Shown here one piece after another: positions 45,634 to 56,743 of a DNA stretch of 64,000 nt. The first letter of the stretch is position 1. Each line of letters starts with the position of its first letter. Source of the DNA: Hsuehochloa calcarea (lineage: Eukaryota; Streptophyta; Magnoliopsida; Poales; Poaceae); the NCBI GenBank assembly GCA_036346395.1, contig JAYEVG010000039.1:124001-188000 (forward strand), given 5' to 3'. The notes under the pieces are model-generated. The model made no database searches. It was given only the letters and a program-made list of their open reading frames with translations, and was not told the DNA's origin. The position numbers and the translations under genes are program-made.

Positions 45634-48600
45634 TGTTACATCCCAAATTTCAGAGCTTTAAAAATCTTTTAAATAATGGTAGCAAGAAAATTCACCATTT
45701 GGATTTATTTGAATATTAATTTAAAAAGCTTAATATGGACTTTAAGGACAAATTGATTTAATGTGCTTAATCCCAACATCAACAATTGCCAAAATTATTT
45801 TATTTAGATCCTATATGCTTGGATATATTTTATAGAATTTTCTGGAATTTTTCCAAAGTCTTTTGCTATTTTCTATTGGCTAATGGTATTTTCTGGATTT
45901 ATTAAAAAGAAAAACCTATTTTAAATCCTTCGGAACAGTGCTGGGCCGAAGCCCAACACTATTCCATCAGCGCGCCAGCCCAGCCCCGCCCGCGTTCGCT
46001 TTCAACCGTTGGATCGCCATCGCACGGTTGCCGCTCGCCCGCGCTGCGCTTTCCTCGCTCTCGCTGACCAGTGGGCCCGCGACCGAGTCGTCGTCTCCGC
46101 GGGATCTTCTTCCTCCTCGCAGCGTGCGTCGCCGCCATTACCGAGAGCTTCACTCCCGCGGCAGCGGCGATTCTCTCACGATTTCTTGAGCCGACCCCAC
46201 CAAAACGTGTCTCCGGTTATTCCATATCCGTTCCAAACCAAATCAAACCCCGAATCGGTTTCAATCTCCGAAAATCTTGGAATTCAAAAACCCGGCTGTT
46301 TCGGACCCGAATTGGGGGTTTCCAAATCTCGGCGTCTCCGAGCCTATAAGTACTCCCTTAGCACCGCCCGGGCCTCCGCAACCCTAAACCGCCACTCTCG
46401 TCGCCCCGATCGCCCTAGCGCCGCCGCATTCCAAGTTTTAGGGTTTTCGGCCGAGCTTCTTCTCCGGTGGATTGCGCCGCCGTCGTCGTCGCCTTTGCTC
46501 CACCGACTGCACTGTTGTGATCAGCAAGTCTCAGGCTACCTCGTGCGCACCTCCTCGTCGCCGGAGCATCGCCGGAGCGCCCGTCCGACAAAACCCGAGC
46601 CCTCGCCGCCGCTTCTTCCTCGCCGCCGGCCATCTCCGTCAACCTCAGGTGCTCAAACCGGTGCCCTCATGTGCGCAATAACCCCCTCTACACATTGGTA
46701 CCACTCACCGCCGGCGAAGAGCCGCCGTTCGCCGTTGCCATTGGTTCCCGAGCGCCGCCCTCGCCGCCGTAGCCGCGTCAGCGCCATCGCAACCGCGCTG
46801 TCTTTTTGTGCTGCGTGTCGCCTCGTGTCGCCGTGTCGGCCACAAGACACGCCAAGACGTGGCTCGATCCACCGCTCTCAGATCCCGTGACTCGGTGAGC
46901 TTAGTCCACCGTGAGCCGTGCCACTGACAGCGGGTCCCACCTGTCAGTTTTAATTTAAATTTAATTCTTTTTCCGGAAATTCTCGGCTGACGCAAGCATT
47001 GCGCAATAATTCGATTTTCATTTATAAAAATAATTCGGGAAATTCGAGAAAATCCAAATTAGGGTTTAATTAATTTTCAAATCTTCCAAAGCCCATATCT
47101 TTTGCATCCGAACTCCGATTGAGCCCATTCAAATTTGTAAATTCATATAAAATTAAGATCTATTTAATGGTGAATTTTATTTGAATTTTTGGAGTTGTTT
47201 TTCCTCTGTTATTTATTTATTTTTGTTTCTTTTGTCTCGTTTGGGAGTAGACGTCGATACTTCGGGGAATTTTGCAGAAGAAGGAGCACCTCAAGACCAA
47301 GACCAATATCTAGATCTATTCCAAGGCAAGTTATACCTTTGATCATATTGAACCCAGTTTTCAAAATACTTTGTTTCAATGTATTGCATTATATTTCAAG
47401 TATTTATTTAAATGCTTTTGGGATAGTTATTAATCCAAATTGTTATACCACCTTGTCTATTGTATGTCATGATCTTTTGTCACCCTAGGTTGGTTAATTA
47501 TTAGTTGGTATTATCGTAGCACCAACGTGGGTTGGTTAGATACGATTAGACTGCTTAGCCATGCCACGAGTCATCATTTCATGTGAGAGTTGCAATTATA
47601 AATTTGACTAAGTGATTATGGGCGTGTGATGAAAGCTGTGTGTCTTGTGTGCTATTACTCGTTGATGGCATGTGTTGCACTTAATCAACAGGGGGAAAAG
47701 ATTTGACCGAGGCAAGTGGTGGATTCTGTGTGAATGGTGGGCTGTGTGATATAAACTTTGTGATTTGGGTTAAAATTGGAAGTTTTGCCTTAGTCAATTA
47801 AGGACTTAACTTTGTGCGCCATTGAACTGGGCCTTACTGTACGACCACATGCCTAGTATGGGCTGGGCCTGACTTAGTAAGTTATGGAGTCTTGGCATTG
47901 ACAACTCAGGTTGTATTTAAGCTGTGTGATGGGCTGGAGGTGTGATATGTCACATCGCGGGACGGTTCGCTGCATCCCTGTCCAATGGTGTGTGTCGTTC
48001 CAAAGGTTGTGTGTACAAATTGACGACGATAAAGCACACGAGTGTCATTGTTTGAGATAAAGTTTCGAAAGGTTTTGTTATGGTCAGTGATCGCTACACT
48101 GATTGTATCGTGTGGGTAAAGTGTACAAACTCTGCAGAGTGTTTAAATCAATCTATTCGAATAGCCGCGTCCTCGGTTATGGACATGCTCTGAATTTCAC
48201 ACGAGGGTAGTTTTTCATAAAACCATTGGGAAGGGTCATTGTGTGAGATAACTTGTTCAAATTGTGTGAAAGAACTTGATTAGACTGTGTGTCCTTTGTG
48301 AAATCAATTGTTAACTTATTATTGTCTATTTGTTTTGAATTATGCTTTCAATCTATTATTTGTATTCAATTGCAAATGTTGCATTTCTGCAAAATAACCA
48401 CAGAAGCCACTCCTTTGGAATAAGCCATCATGTATAAATGCATTCTGTGGTATGACTTGCGAGTACGGTGTGTACTCACTCTTGCTAAACAAATCAACAG
48501 AAGTGGAGGAGTCGTCGCCTGCTTTTGAAGAGGAATTCTACGAAGGTTGAGCGTTAGGGTCTTGATCGATCGATTTACTGTGGTAAATTGATGGGAGCCA

Positions 48601-48841
48601 CCGAGTTTATTTCGTTTCCGCTGCAGTTTATTTCTCTATTGTCAGCCTTGCATGGCTTAATAAATGTAAAACTCGACCGTAAGGTCCCAACAGTTATTTG
48701 TTATTCAAAGGTACTCGTTTAATCTTATATTCGTTGTATGGATGTGATATTTCATCAATGTTGACACTGTGTGCACTAGCGTGATCCTAGACTAATGCAG
48801 AATACACAGAGGGTCCAGATTTGCATATTTGAGTCCCGACA
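45634..48841 (+). repeat. 3' LTR of Ty3-B (3,208 bp)
   Basis: It begins TGTTACATCCC and ends GAGTCCCGACA, followed by TAATC. TATA-like element at 46,345-46,350. Palindrome block at 48,108-48,190. The 293-codon frame at 46,009-46,890 is inside the LTR and not a gene. It pairs with 36,776-39,956. Confidence 0.93.
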
Positions 48842-48846
48842 TAATC

Positions 48847-50200
48847 AATCCCCTTCTTTTGTGAATACCATTTTGTAACTAATCGAGCCTTGAACTTTTT
48901 CCCTTCTTTTTCTAATACTGCATATTTTCTTTTGTAGACCCATTTGCACCCAATGACTTTCTTATCCTCTAGAAGATAAACTATCTCCCAAGTTTGATTC
49001 TTCTGTAAGACTCTATTTCTTCTATCATTGCAGTTATCCACCTATCTTTCTCCTGTCTTGTAATAGCCCCTTGAAAATTAGTTAGATCATCAGTACTAAC
49101 AAGAAGAACAAATGGAGCCTGGTCTTCATACCCAAATCTCTTTGGAGCTTTCACTAGTGTGTCAATGTCTATCTCTTGCAAAGTGAAAATTTTGCAAATC
49201 CTCTGAAGTCGAATTTGGAGGTAGTGTGTGTGGATCATGAGTCCTTGAACTATGTTCTAACTCTACCTGCACCATATCTAAACCTCCAATCTCCTGTGTC
49301 ACTTCCTCTTTGTTTTGTTGTAACATTGATTTCTCATTAAAAAATAACATCCCTGCTCATAACCACCTTCTTTCACGTCGGATCCCCAAGTTTTTACCCT
49401 TTAACACCTTTCTTGAAACCCAGAAAAATGCACTTTATTAATTTTGCATCATGCTTCTACCTTTCATCAACCGGTATATGCATATATGCTGGGCAACCAA
49501 AAATTCTTAGATTAGTAAAATCAACCTTATTACTAGTACATACCTCCTCTGCAACCTTATCACCCAAAGATGCACATGGTGATCTGTTTATGAGATAGCA
49601 CGCAATGTTTATACTATGTGCCCAGAAACATTTAGAAAGCCATACATTCAACCTCAAGCACCTTGCTCATTCACAAATAGTCATATTCATCCTTTCTGCC
49701 ACACAGCTTTGCTACGGTGTTTTACACACTGTCAAATGCCGCTGAATACCATGCTCCTCACAATATCTCTGAAACCGTGAATCAATATATTCAATACTAT
49801 TATCATATCTTATATACTTTACCTTCCCGCCTGTTTGGTTTTTCCACCTTAGCTTTCACACCTTGAACTTAGCAAACACTTCAGATTTCTACTTCATGAA
49901 ATACATCCACACCTTGCGGGAAAAATCATCGATAAAAGTAATAACATACTGAGCTCCACCCATTTTACAATTTTCTAGTAGCCCCCCCCCCCCCACACAC
50001 ACACATCAGAGTCTACATGATCAAGTATTCCTTCTGTTTCTTGTTTGCCACTTGAGAATCTAACCTTAGACTGTTTCCCAAGAACACAAAACTTACAGAA
50101 ACCTAACTCACAACTTTTAATTCCTGCAAATAGGTCTCTCTTATGCAATTCCGTCATCCCACAAACACTAAGATGGCCCGTCTGCATATGTCAAAGTTTT
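48847..50200 (-). pseudogene. Copia integrase and N-terminal part of RT
   Basis: Minus-strand pieces: the GAG-pre-integrase zinc motif (HLSVCGMTELHKRDLFAGIK, ELGFCKFCVLGKQSKVRF, about 50,190-50,045), the integrase core and its C-terminal part (ECFWAHSINIACYLINRSPC-like, LRIFGCPAYMHIPVDER, 49,657-49,457), a linker, then the RT start (NQTWEIVYLLEDKKVIGCKW, VYKRKYAVLEKEGKKFKARL, 49,041-48,850). It stops at the Ty3-B border and continues at 36,770. Multiple stops and shifts are present. Confidence 0.8.
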
Positions 50201-50284
50201 GCCATATCATTATGTGACTCGACCGAACTGACTCCACCTACAACAGTGCTCCCTAGCAATATGTAAATATTTCTAGCAGTTCTC

Positions 50285-51429
50285 CTACCCTTCATCATAG
50301 TCAATGCACCTACAAATTTTCATGGTTTCCTTATCGTTATCAGCTTTATAAATAAGACCACTATTATGTAAGGAGCCTAGAGAGATCATATTCTTTTTCA
50401 ACCCTGGTACATGACTAACATCACGCATTGTTCTAATAATACCATCATACATATTAATTTCAACTTCACCTCTGCCAACAATACTATGGCATTTATCATC
50501 ACTAAGGTAAACAGAACCAAAATTACCTGACCTGTATGAAGTGAACCACTCTCTATTAGGCGTGATGTGATACGAGCACCCCGAATCAAGAATATATGCA
50601 TCTATCAACTGACCGTTTGAAACAAAGAGAACATCTACATCACTACTATCCTAGTCATTTTTCCTAGTCATATTGACAGTCTTCTCATCACACTTTCCAC
50701 CATTCTGTTCTTTCAATTTTGGACAATCCCTCTTCATATGCCCCATCTCCTTGCACTTATAGCACTCAATATTCCTTCTGCTCCTTGACTTTGATATGGA
50801 TTTACGTCTTCTAAATCTCTCCTTATCTTGTTTCCTTCCACGATAACCCTTCGTGTACAAATTATCACCCTGAGAGCTCTCCCCTGCGTTCAGTTTCTGT
50901 TGATTATGCGCTAACAGGACCGCGATAATCTCATCAACTTTGTTAGTATCTTTACCGCATGTCAGAGTGATGGCCTAGTGTTCATAGGAAGGTGGCAATG
51001 AACACAACAAAATAATCGCCTTGTCTTCATCTGTGATCTTCACCTCCAGAAGCCCTAGATCTATTATCACTTAATTGTAGACATTCAGATGTTGTGCAAG
51101 ATCAGAACCCTCCTGCATCTTTAGCCCATACAACATCTGCTTTAGATACAACTTGTTTGTTAGGGATTTAGACATAAACTGAGTCTGCAATTTGTCCTAG
51201 ATTTCTTTCGATGAGGTTATATCCACCACATGATACATGACCTGATTCTAAAGACACAATTATTCAACTCCTCTCAATCATCATCCTCCACCGTCTTCGG
51301 CTTTGCTTCGCGCAGCCCTTTGGAACAACCCTGCCGCGCCAACAGATTCTTCACCCTCGTCTGCCACAATATGAAGTTACCAGTCCCGTCAAACTTCACC
51401 ACTTCGAATCTGGCACCTAGTGTCGCCAT
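50285..51429 (-). pseudogene. Copia gag and protease
   Basis: On the minus strand ATG 51,429 opens MATLGARFEVVKFDGTGNFI, LWQTRVKNLLARQG, typical of copia gag (UBN2/DUF4219-like). Stops interrupt 51,060-51,250. The nucleocapsid knuckle CYKCKEMGHMKRDC lies in 50,860-50,651 within a Lys/Arg-rich context. The protease follows in 50,608-50,285 with YILDSGCSYHIT (catalytic D-S-G intact) and VSHVPGLKKNMISLGSL. Confidence 0.82.
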
Positions 51430-51438
51430 CTCAACCTT

Positions 51439-51450
51439 GCTCTAATACCA
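51439..51450 (-). other. Primer-binding site of the copia element
   Basis: The minus strand reads TGGTATTAGAGC two bases inside the LTR. It is a one-base variant of the tRNA-Met-complementary TGGTATCAGAGC. Confidence 0.8.
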
Positions 51451-51452
51451 AT

Positions 51453-51727
51453 TGTTAGAACCTGCGACAACCATTTGCACGAGAGAACAATCACAGCAAA
51501 CACATAAGAGACACGTAAATTTATTTACGAGGTTAGGCAAAGCCTACATCCCCGGGAGCCGAATTGTGGTGGCTCCATTTGTATGAGGAGTTTTTTTTCT
51601 TTTGATTAGGGTTACAAGAGGTCGGCGGTATATATTTATACCCCTATTACATGTTCGACTCTGCGCTCCCGATTTCTGGACACAGTCCCTTCCTTTCACC
51701 TTGTTATATATAAGTCATACACAACAA
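51453..51727 (-). repeat. 5' LTR of the copia element (275 bp)
   Basis: On the minus strand it runs TGTTGTGTATGAC...GCAGGTTCTAACA, with the TG...CA ends proper to LTRs, a TATATATA stretch and the primer site directly after it. It shares blocks with 35,292-35,408. Confidence 0.85.
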
Positions 51728-53985
51728 CTACAATACAAGATGGTGAGGTAGCAAGGGTATTGACGTAGACTTGACTCCTAGCTTCTAAGATGGATCCAAA
51801 GATACTTGACCAAATACCTCAGCCCAACTTTGCACTTTCTTGGTGCTAGGTTAAGCTAGAGCTTATTTTTATCAAAACTTTGGAGAACTTGTTTAGTGGT
51901 TTTGTCTAATCCATAGGCTACAGGTGGACTGGAGCTCATATAACTATAACAAAACACATTTCATGCCATCAATTATAACATTAATACTATTTGATTTATT
52001 ACATGGCTAGAAAAGTTAACCAAAATTTTGAACTATAAGCCCCCCAAAAAATCCTCTAGCTTCATGGCTTGTGGCTCCAAAAAGCACGAGTTACATAGCT
52101 CTAGCTTCTAGAGAGTATAAGTTTGAGCTAGAGCTTGGCCAAACAGAGCCAATGGCTACAAAATAAATGGGTCTAACAAAAAAACATCATCTCCACTACC
52201 TTGCCTCTTGGATCACCTGTCTTTTATGAGTGCCCCTTCATATGCTAGAAAATCTAGCATTACAGACAAGGGGCAAATGAGACAGTACTCTTGTACTCTC
52301 TTCTATGTAGGTGCTTGAAGATTATGCTAAAGGTGTGTATTTCTTGCTAGGTCATTTCCAGTTTCTCCATTGGAGGATAGATGAATTTGAGAGAGGGTGA
52401 TTCGATCATGGTGTGTTGATTTTGTTGAACCAATGGAGCAGTGGGAATGGTGTATATTTGCTTTAGGTTCTCCAAAGTGTACATCTTCATATTTGCTTTA
52501 TATACAACCTAGAAGCTAGAATGTGTACTCTTACCAGTTGGGGACCTATAGTACATGGCAAACCCCTGGGTGTGTAAGTATGTGTTATTGCACATGACAC
52601 GTTTGTACGTGCTAAAACTTTGCTTGGAATGATGAGATATATTAAATATAAGATTTTATCATATCTTTATTGGCATTGTCCCCATGTTAGTTGATAGGAC
52701 CGTGGTAGTTGATTGGTGGATGACATGGAGTGCAAATGATATCTTTTGGGGATTTAGACCACAAGTGGACCCTACTTCATTATGGCTACATAAATCAATT
52801 GATTGTTGCTCCCTAGCAACCCATATCAAACACATTCCTGTGGTAGACATGGGTCCCACTTATAGGATTCAAGCGAGAAGGGTCTTGCACACAAATATTG
52901 TTGTGCTAGTTTTCAAAGATGGATATTTTGGCATGCCTTCCTCATGCTTCAAATTATACCCCATTGATTGTGGGTGAAAGAATGGATCAAATATGCACTC
53001 TTGCACTATCTTGTCCATATCAATGACCTTTTGATCTTGGACAAAGAAAACACCATCAATAAGCATATTAGTGTGGTGGACCTAGAGTTGATTCTAATGT
53101 GTGAGATGTGAACCTAATTTATGCTCCTTTCACTTGTGATTACAAACTTTGTTCCATTGAACTCTGTCTTCCCTGGACAATAATAGCTCTAGAGAGCTAA
53201 TTCGTTTCCACATTTATGAGGTTGGAAATGACTTGCATGGAAATTGACCTTGAGTTGTGAAAAATATCATATATTAAGATATATATCTATCTAGCTCCAA
53301 TGGGCAAGGACATCTAATGGTTATTATTTTTCACTGATAATTTTTCAAATAGTGGATATAGACTTGTAGGATTTGTCACAATCCGAGTAAAGTTAAATGT
53401 ACCATTTAGCCTCATGTGTTTTATTTTGTGTTGAAATTGTGGCAATGAAGGAGGAAATATGCTTCATACCCACTAATGCCCAAATACAATAGAATCAGAT
53501 TTCTTTGTTGAGCTGGTTGGCAATGTTGTGTTACTCTTCTTGAAAGAGTTTTGGGATTTCTAGAGTTTTGCTTTAACTATGGAGACTGACACTTATTTTG
53601 GGAGACATTTCATCAAAATATAGATGAATCAGTTCCATCACGGTGGTATTATGCTTGGAAAACTATGGTTGCTTCATAGAAGTTTACCTTGGCACTTCAT
53701 GTCATATTTTCTTTAAGAACATATAATAGGCACAAGCTGTGTTTGATTGCAATAAGGTTTACAAGCATATTTGAACATACATCAGGAGGTAGCTCAACTT
53801 GTCATTCTTATATATTTAGCATTCAATATTATGTATATTACAATTTGAAAGAAACTTAATTAGCTGGCATTGACAAATATATGGCGGGTACGATCAGGAT
53901 ATGATGCGATGGATGGTAATCCCACATTGTACAACCATATACGATTTGTGATGAGCTTTTTTTTTATTTGGGAGTGTCTATGCTT
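51728..53985. other. AT-rich DNA, no gene recognised
   Basis: A 97-codon plus-strand frame at 52,684-52,977 (MLVDRTVVVDWWMTWSAND) has no domain I recognise, and the opposite strand is also open, so I do not call it a gene. No transposon end is visible. It may be decayed repeat sequence. Confidence 0.4.
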
Positions 53986-54270
53986 CAGGTGACTGAAATT
54001 TCTTTATCCATCCGTTACATTTTCTCACCGTTGGATTAACATTCTATGGTCAAAACTAAATGTAGGTGAATCCTACAAATACAAAAAAAAAATCTAAAAT
54101 AGACAAAAGTAAATCTAGGTGAACCCTACAAATACAAATACAAATAGAATTAAAATTTACAGTAAATTTGTGTTAAAATTGCACATCACTTGGTACTATA
54201 GTTTTAGGTTTAGTACTGTGCAATTGTAGGTGACTGATGGATAAGAAAATTTCAAGCAACTAAAAATTAG
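53985..54270. mobile_element. Candidate small inverted-repeat element (MITE-like)
   Basis: GACTGAAATTTCTTTATCCAT near the left end (about 53,990-54,015) corresponds to the reverse complement of ATGGATAAGAAAATTTCAAGC near the right end (about 54,236-54,258). Inside are two direct copies of a CCTACAAATACAAA-type motif. Size near 280 bp and no coding capacity fit a MITE. I could not settle a target duplication. Confidence 0.45.
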
Positions 54271-54288
54271 CAGATTCATTTTTATTTT

Positions 54289-54652
54289 TTATTTTTTAAT
54301 CTATTTTTTAAAAAATATTTTAAAGATAACGTCTTCCTAACTTTATTTCCATTTCCGACCCCTTTGGTAACACCATGACCCGTGGTGTGACCAAACTGTT
54401 CTGTCACGCCACTGACCGCGGCGTGGTCAAACCTGCCACGATAGCCCTCCGAGCCAACACACGCCCGTTTTGGGTTAAGTCCTATCACGCTAAGAGGAGT
54501 GATATGACAGCACTTATTTGCCACGCTGAGGTTCATAGCGTGACAACGTGCTTTTGCCACACTACGCGCGTGCCGTGGCCAAAGGAGTCAGAATTAAAAA
54601 TAAAGTTAAGGGATCATCTTTAAAATATATTTTAAAAATAGATTAAATAATA
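54289..54652. mobile_element. Foldback-type element with ~65 bp imperfect terminal inverted repeats
   Basis: The left arm (54,289-54,352) has TTTTTAATCTATTTTTTAAA, ATTTTAAAGAT and CCTAACTTTATTT. The right arm (about 54,590-54,652) is its near-complete inverse (AAATAAAGTTAAGG, ATCTTTAAAATATATTTT, ATAGATTAAA). The ~240 bp centre is GC-rich with several GTGTGACCAAA / GCGTGGTCAAA / GTGACA variants in both orientations. No transposase is present. A target duplication is not clear. Confidence 0.55.
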
Positions 54653-56743
54653 GAAAGTTCTGTTGTGATTGAGTGAAATATATAGTTTTTCGAAAGGGCA
54701 GCTACACATTGTTTTTTATGTTTTGATTGGATTATATATAAAAAATTATAAACCAAGAGAAATATATAGGATACATCAAAGTAGGGCCCGAAATGCCATC
54801 ATGGACGATGTTGACACCTGCATCTTACATAAGAGTTCGTCAATGCTGAATGTCAAACTCAAGCTGTTGAGATATCATTTTTTCTTTCTATTCGCCTTTC
54901 GAAACTTTAATTATTTTATGAAGCTGGGGGTAGCTGTCAATAATGGTCGGGAATATCCAAGTCATGTGAATTTACGAAACATATATATTAGTGAATGTAG
55001 TTGCAGAAAATAAAATATATCTAAACCAACTGAGTAATTGCATGATTTCTTTATAAGGTGATGAATAGCAATTTTTCCCCACTTATTATTTTTTGGCACG
55101 ACATGTTGTAGCTAGTTGTCGGTGTCGATAGAGCTGCACTAATGATTGGTTTTATTAGATTTGTCATAAAATGGTAAGATCAATCCCTTTCATAATATAA
55201 GGCCCAAGATTTGCATGTGTTTTCCTTAGATTTGCCTAGTGCTTGGCTAGATCTTTCTAAAAGAAAATCATATAGGACACCATATCCATATTAAATTTCT
55301 GTCGATATTTTCAATTTTGGTTATCACTTTTATATTCAAATTTTAGTCTAATTTACCTAGCCTTTATACTCCTAACTGTAGTGTAAAGTAACACTTATAT
55401 GTTCTTGAAGTAGCTGCTCACTGTCATGGGTGCTGACATAAACATGTTCCTTGTGTTAAATTTTGTCATAGTCCAAACAAATTGGCATGCATGATGTATA
55501 TTTATTTTCCCCAAATTCAATAGTACATAAGGTATATGATTGCCAAAATAAGAAATGTACAAGTTAAGGCACTATTTTTCTTTCACACAGGGTCCACTGC
55601 TACAAATTAAGGCCCATAAATCAAAACACTCACTTCTTCCCTTGAAATGGACCAGGCAAGCATGAATATAGTTTTCATCCTGATATGACGGTGTCATAAT
55701 TTGTCTAGGTCGGCCTGGACTTTTTTTTTTTCTGAGGCCAGGACCCAATTTAGTTTTGATGTAGCAAACTTAGGGTGTGTATAGTGGTATAGACGATTGT
55801 TGTCTATAGTACATTTCTATATCTTCTACAATATGTTGTCTTTTTTTACATATCTCTATAGACAACTTCTGCAATATGTTTTGTTTATCTTATTACAGTC
55901 GACTACTGTATGAGAGACAGCTCAATTCTCTATACTCCTCCTCTATCATCAACATCATCTCGTATCCTACGTAACAAAACTTACATACAGTTAACATCAC
56001 ACTATTATACGTGCTCTTAACCTGGGCTAACCTGAGTATATGCCCAATAGGCGCACATGTTCTGTTATTTTGCGACTCTTTTGCCTTTCTTGTCTCTTTC
56101 GTAAGTAGATTCTTCTTCGCTGTTCCTAAACATATATCGATTGACACGGTGGCTTTTGTTTAAGTTTACAGCACGCATGCCACATTTGAACATAGAAGTA
56201 GAGTATTCGGAAATACGAACACGAAAACTGAATTTTGATTAGGTTTGGAATAGATTGAAGCAAGGATCAACTACAAATTAATGCAGGCAACACTACAAAT
56301 TAATGCAGGCCAGGCCGAACTGCAGCCTTCACATAAAAAGCCCAATATACTCTCTCTCTCTCTCAGTGTTTGTCAACGGTATATAATATATTATCCAAAT
56401 TCCTCTACAAAAACTATATAATCCAAATAAATAATAACAAATAAATATACCCACCTTTAACGTTAACTCTTAAATGTGAAACTTTTTTGAATGGAGGTTG
56501 ACAGACAGATGCTGCTGCCAGTCTTATTGGCATCCTACCTTCAAACGGTGATGCATGAATTTGGATTAGATGCATTGTGAGGTGGTCAACAACCATCACG
56601 CTGAAGTATAGGAGAAACAAAACAACAACACACATGGTGATGGCTTGCTGCGTCAAGCCCAACTTCGGCAGGTAATGGGGTGCGCCATACGTGCTTCATC
56701 ACCGTGGTCATATGCGTATACTTTGCAAATAAGCGCGTACTCA
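54653..56743. other. AT-rich DNA, no gene recognised
   Basis: It contains only short open frames without domains and a (CT)n run near 56,350-56,364. An AGCATTAAT-type direct repeat (ACTACAAATTAATGCAGGC, about 56,269 and 56,290) is present. Nothing further can be supported. Confidence 0.4.

Larger units (their letters stand above)
36776..48841 (+). mobile_element. Ty3-B: complete Ty3/gypsy chromovirus (Tekay/Del-like)
   Basis: It has LTRs of about 3.2 kb (36,776-39,956 and 45,634-48,841), target duplication TAATC at 36,771-36,775 and 48,842-48,846, a tRNA-Met-type primer site and a purine tract (AAGGGGGGAGG) before the 3' LTR. Internal order is ORF0, gag, protease, RT, RNase H, integrase, chromodomain. 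It sits inside the copia RT in the opposite orientation. It belongs to the same clade as Ty3-A but the LTRs have diverged; the solo LTR at 58,195-61,469 is its close relative. Confidence 0.93.
35292..51727 (-). mobile_element. Ty1/copia retrotransposon on the minus strand, split by Ty3-B
   Basis: Read on the minus strand, it has a 275-bp 5' LTR (51,727-51,453), a primer site, gag from 51,429, a CCHC knuckle, protease, integrase, then RT. The RT is interrupted at 48,842/36,775 by Ty3-B, and RT and RNase H continue to about 35,420. It ends in a shortened 3' LTR. Integrase before RT is the copia order. Many stops and an altered RT active site show it is old and inactive. Confidence 0.88.

Noticed and set aside
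46009..46890. 293-codon plus-strand open frame
   Set aside because: It lies inside the GC-rich part of the Ty3-B 3' LTR. The frame is not kept in the 5' LTR or in the solo LTR.
52684..52977. 97-codon plus-strand open frame
   Set aside because: No domain, no codon bias, the opposite strand is also open, and no promoter or splice context.
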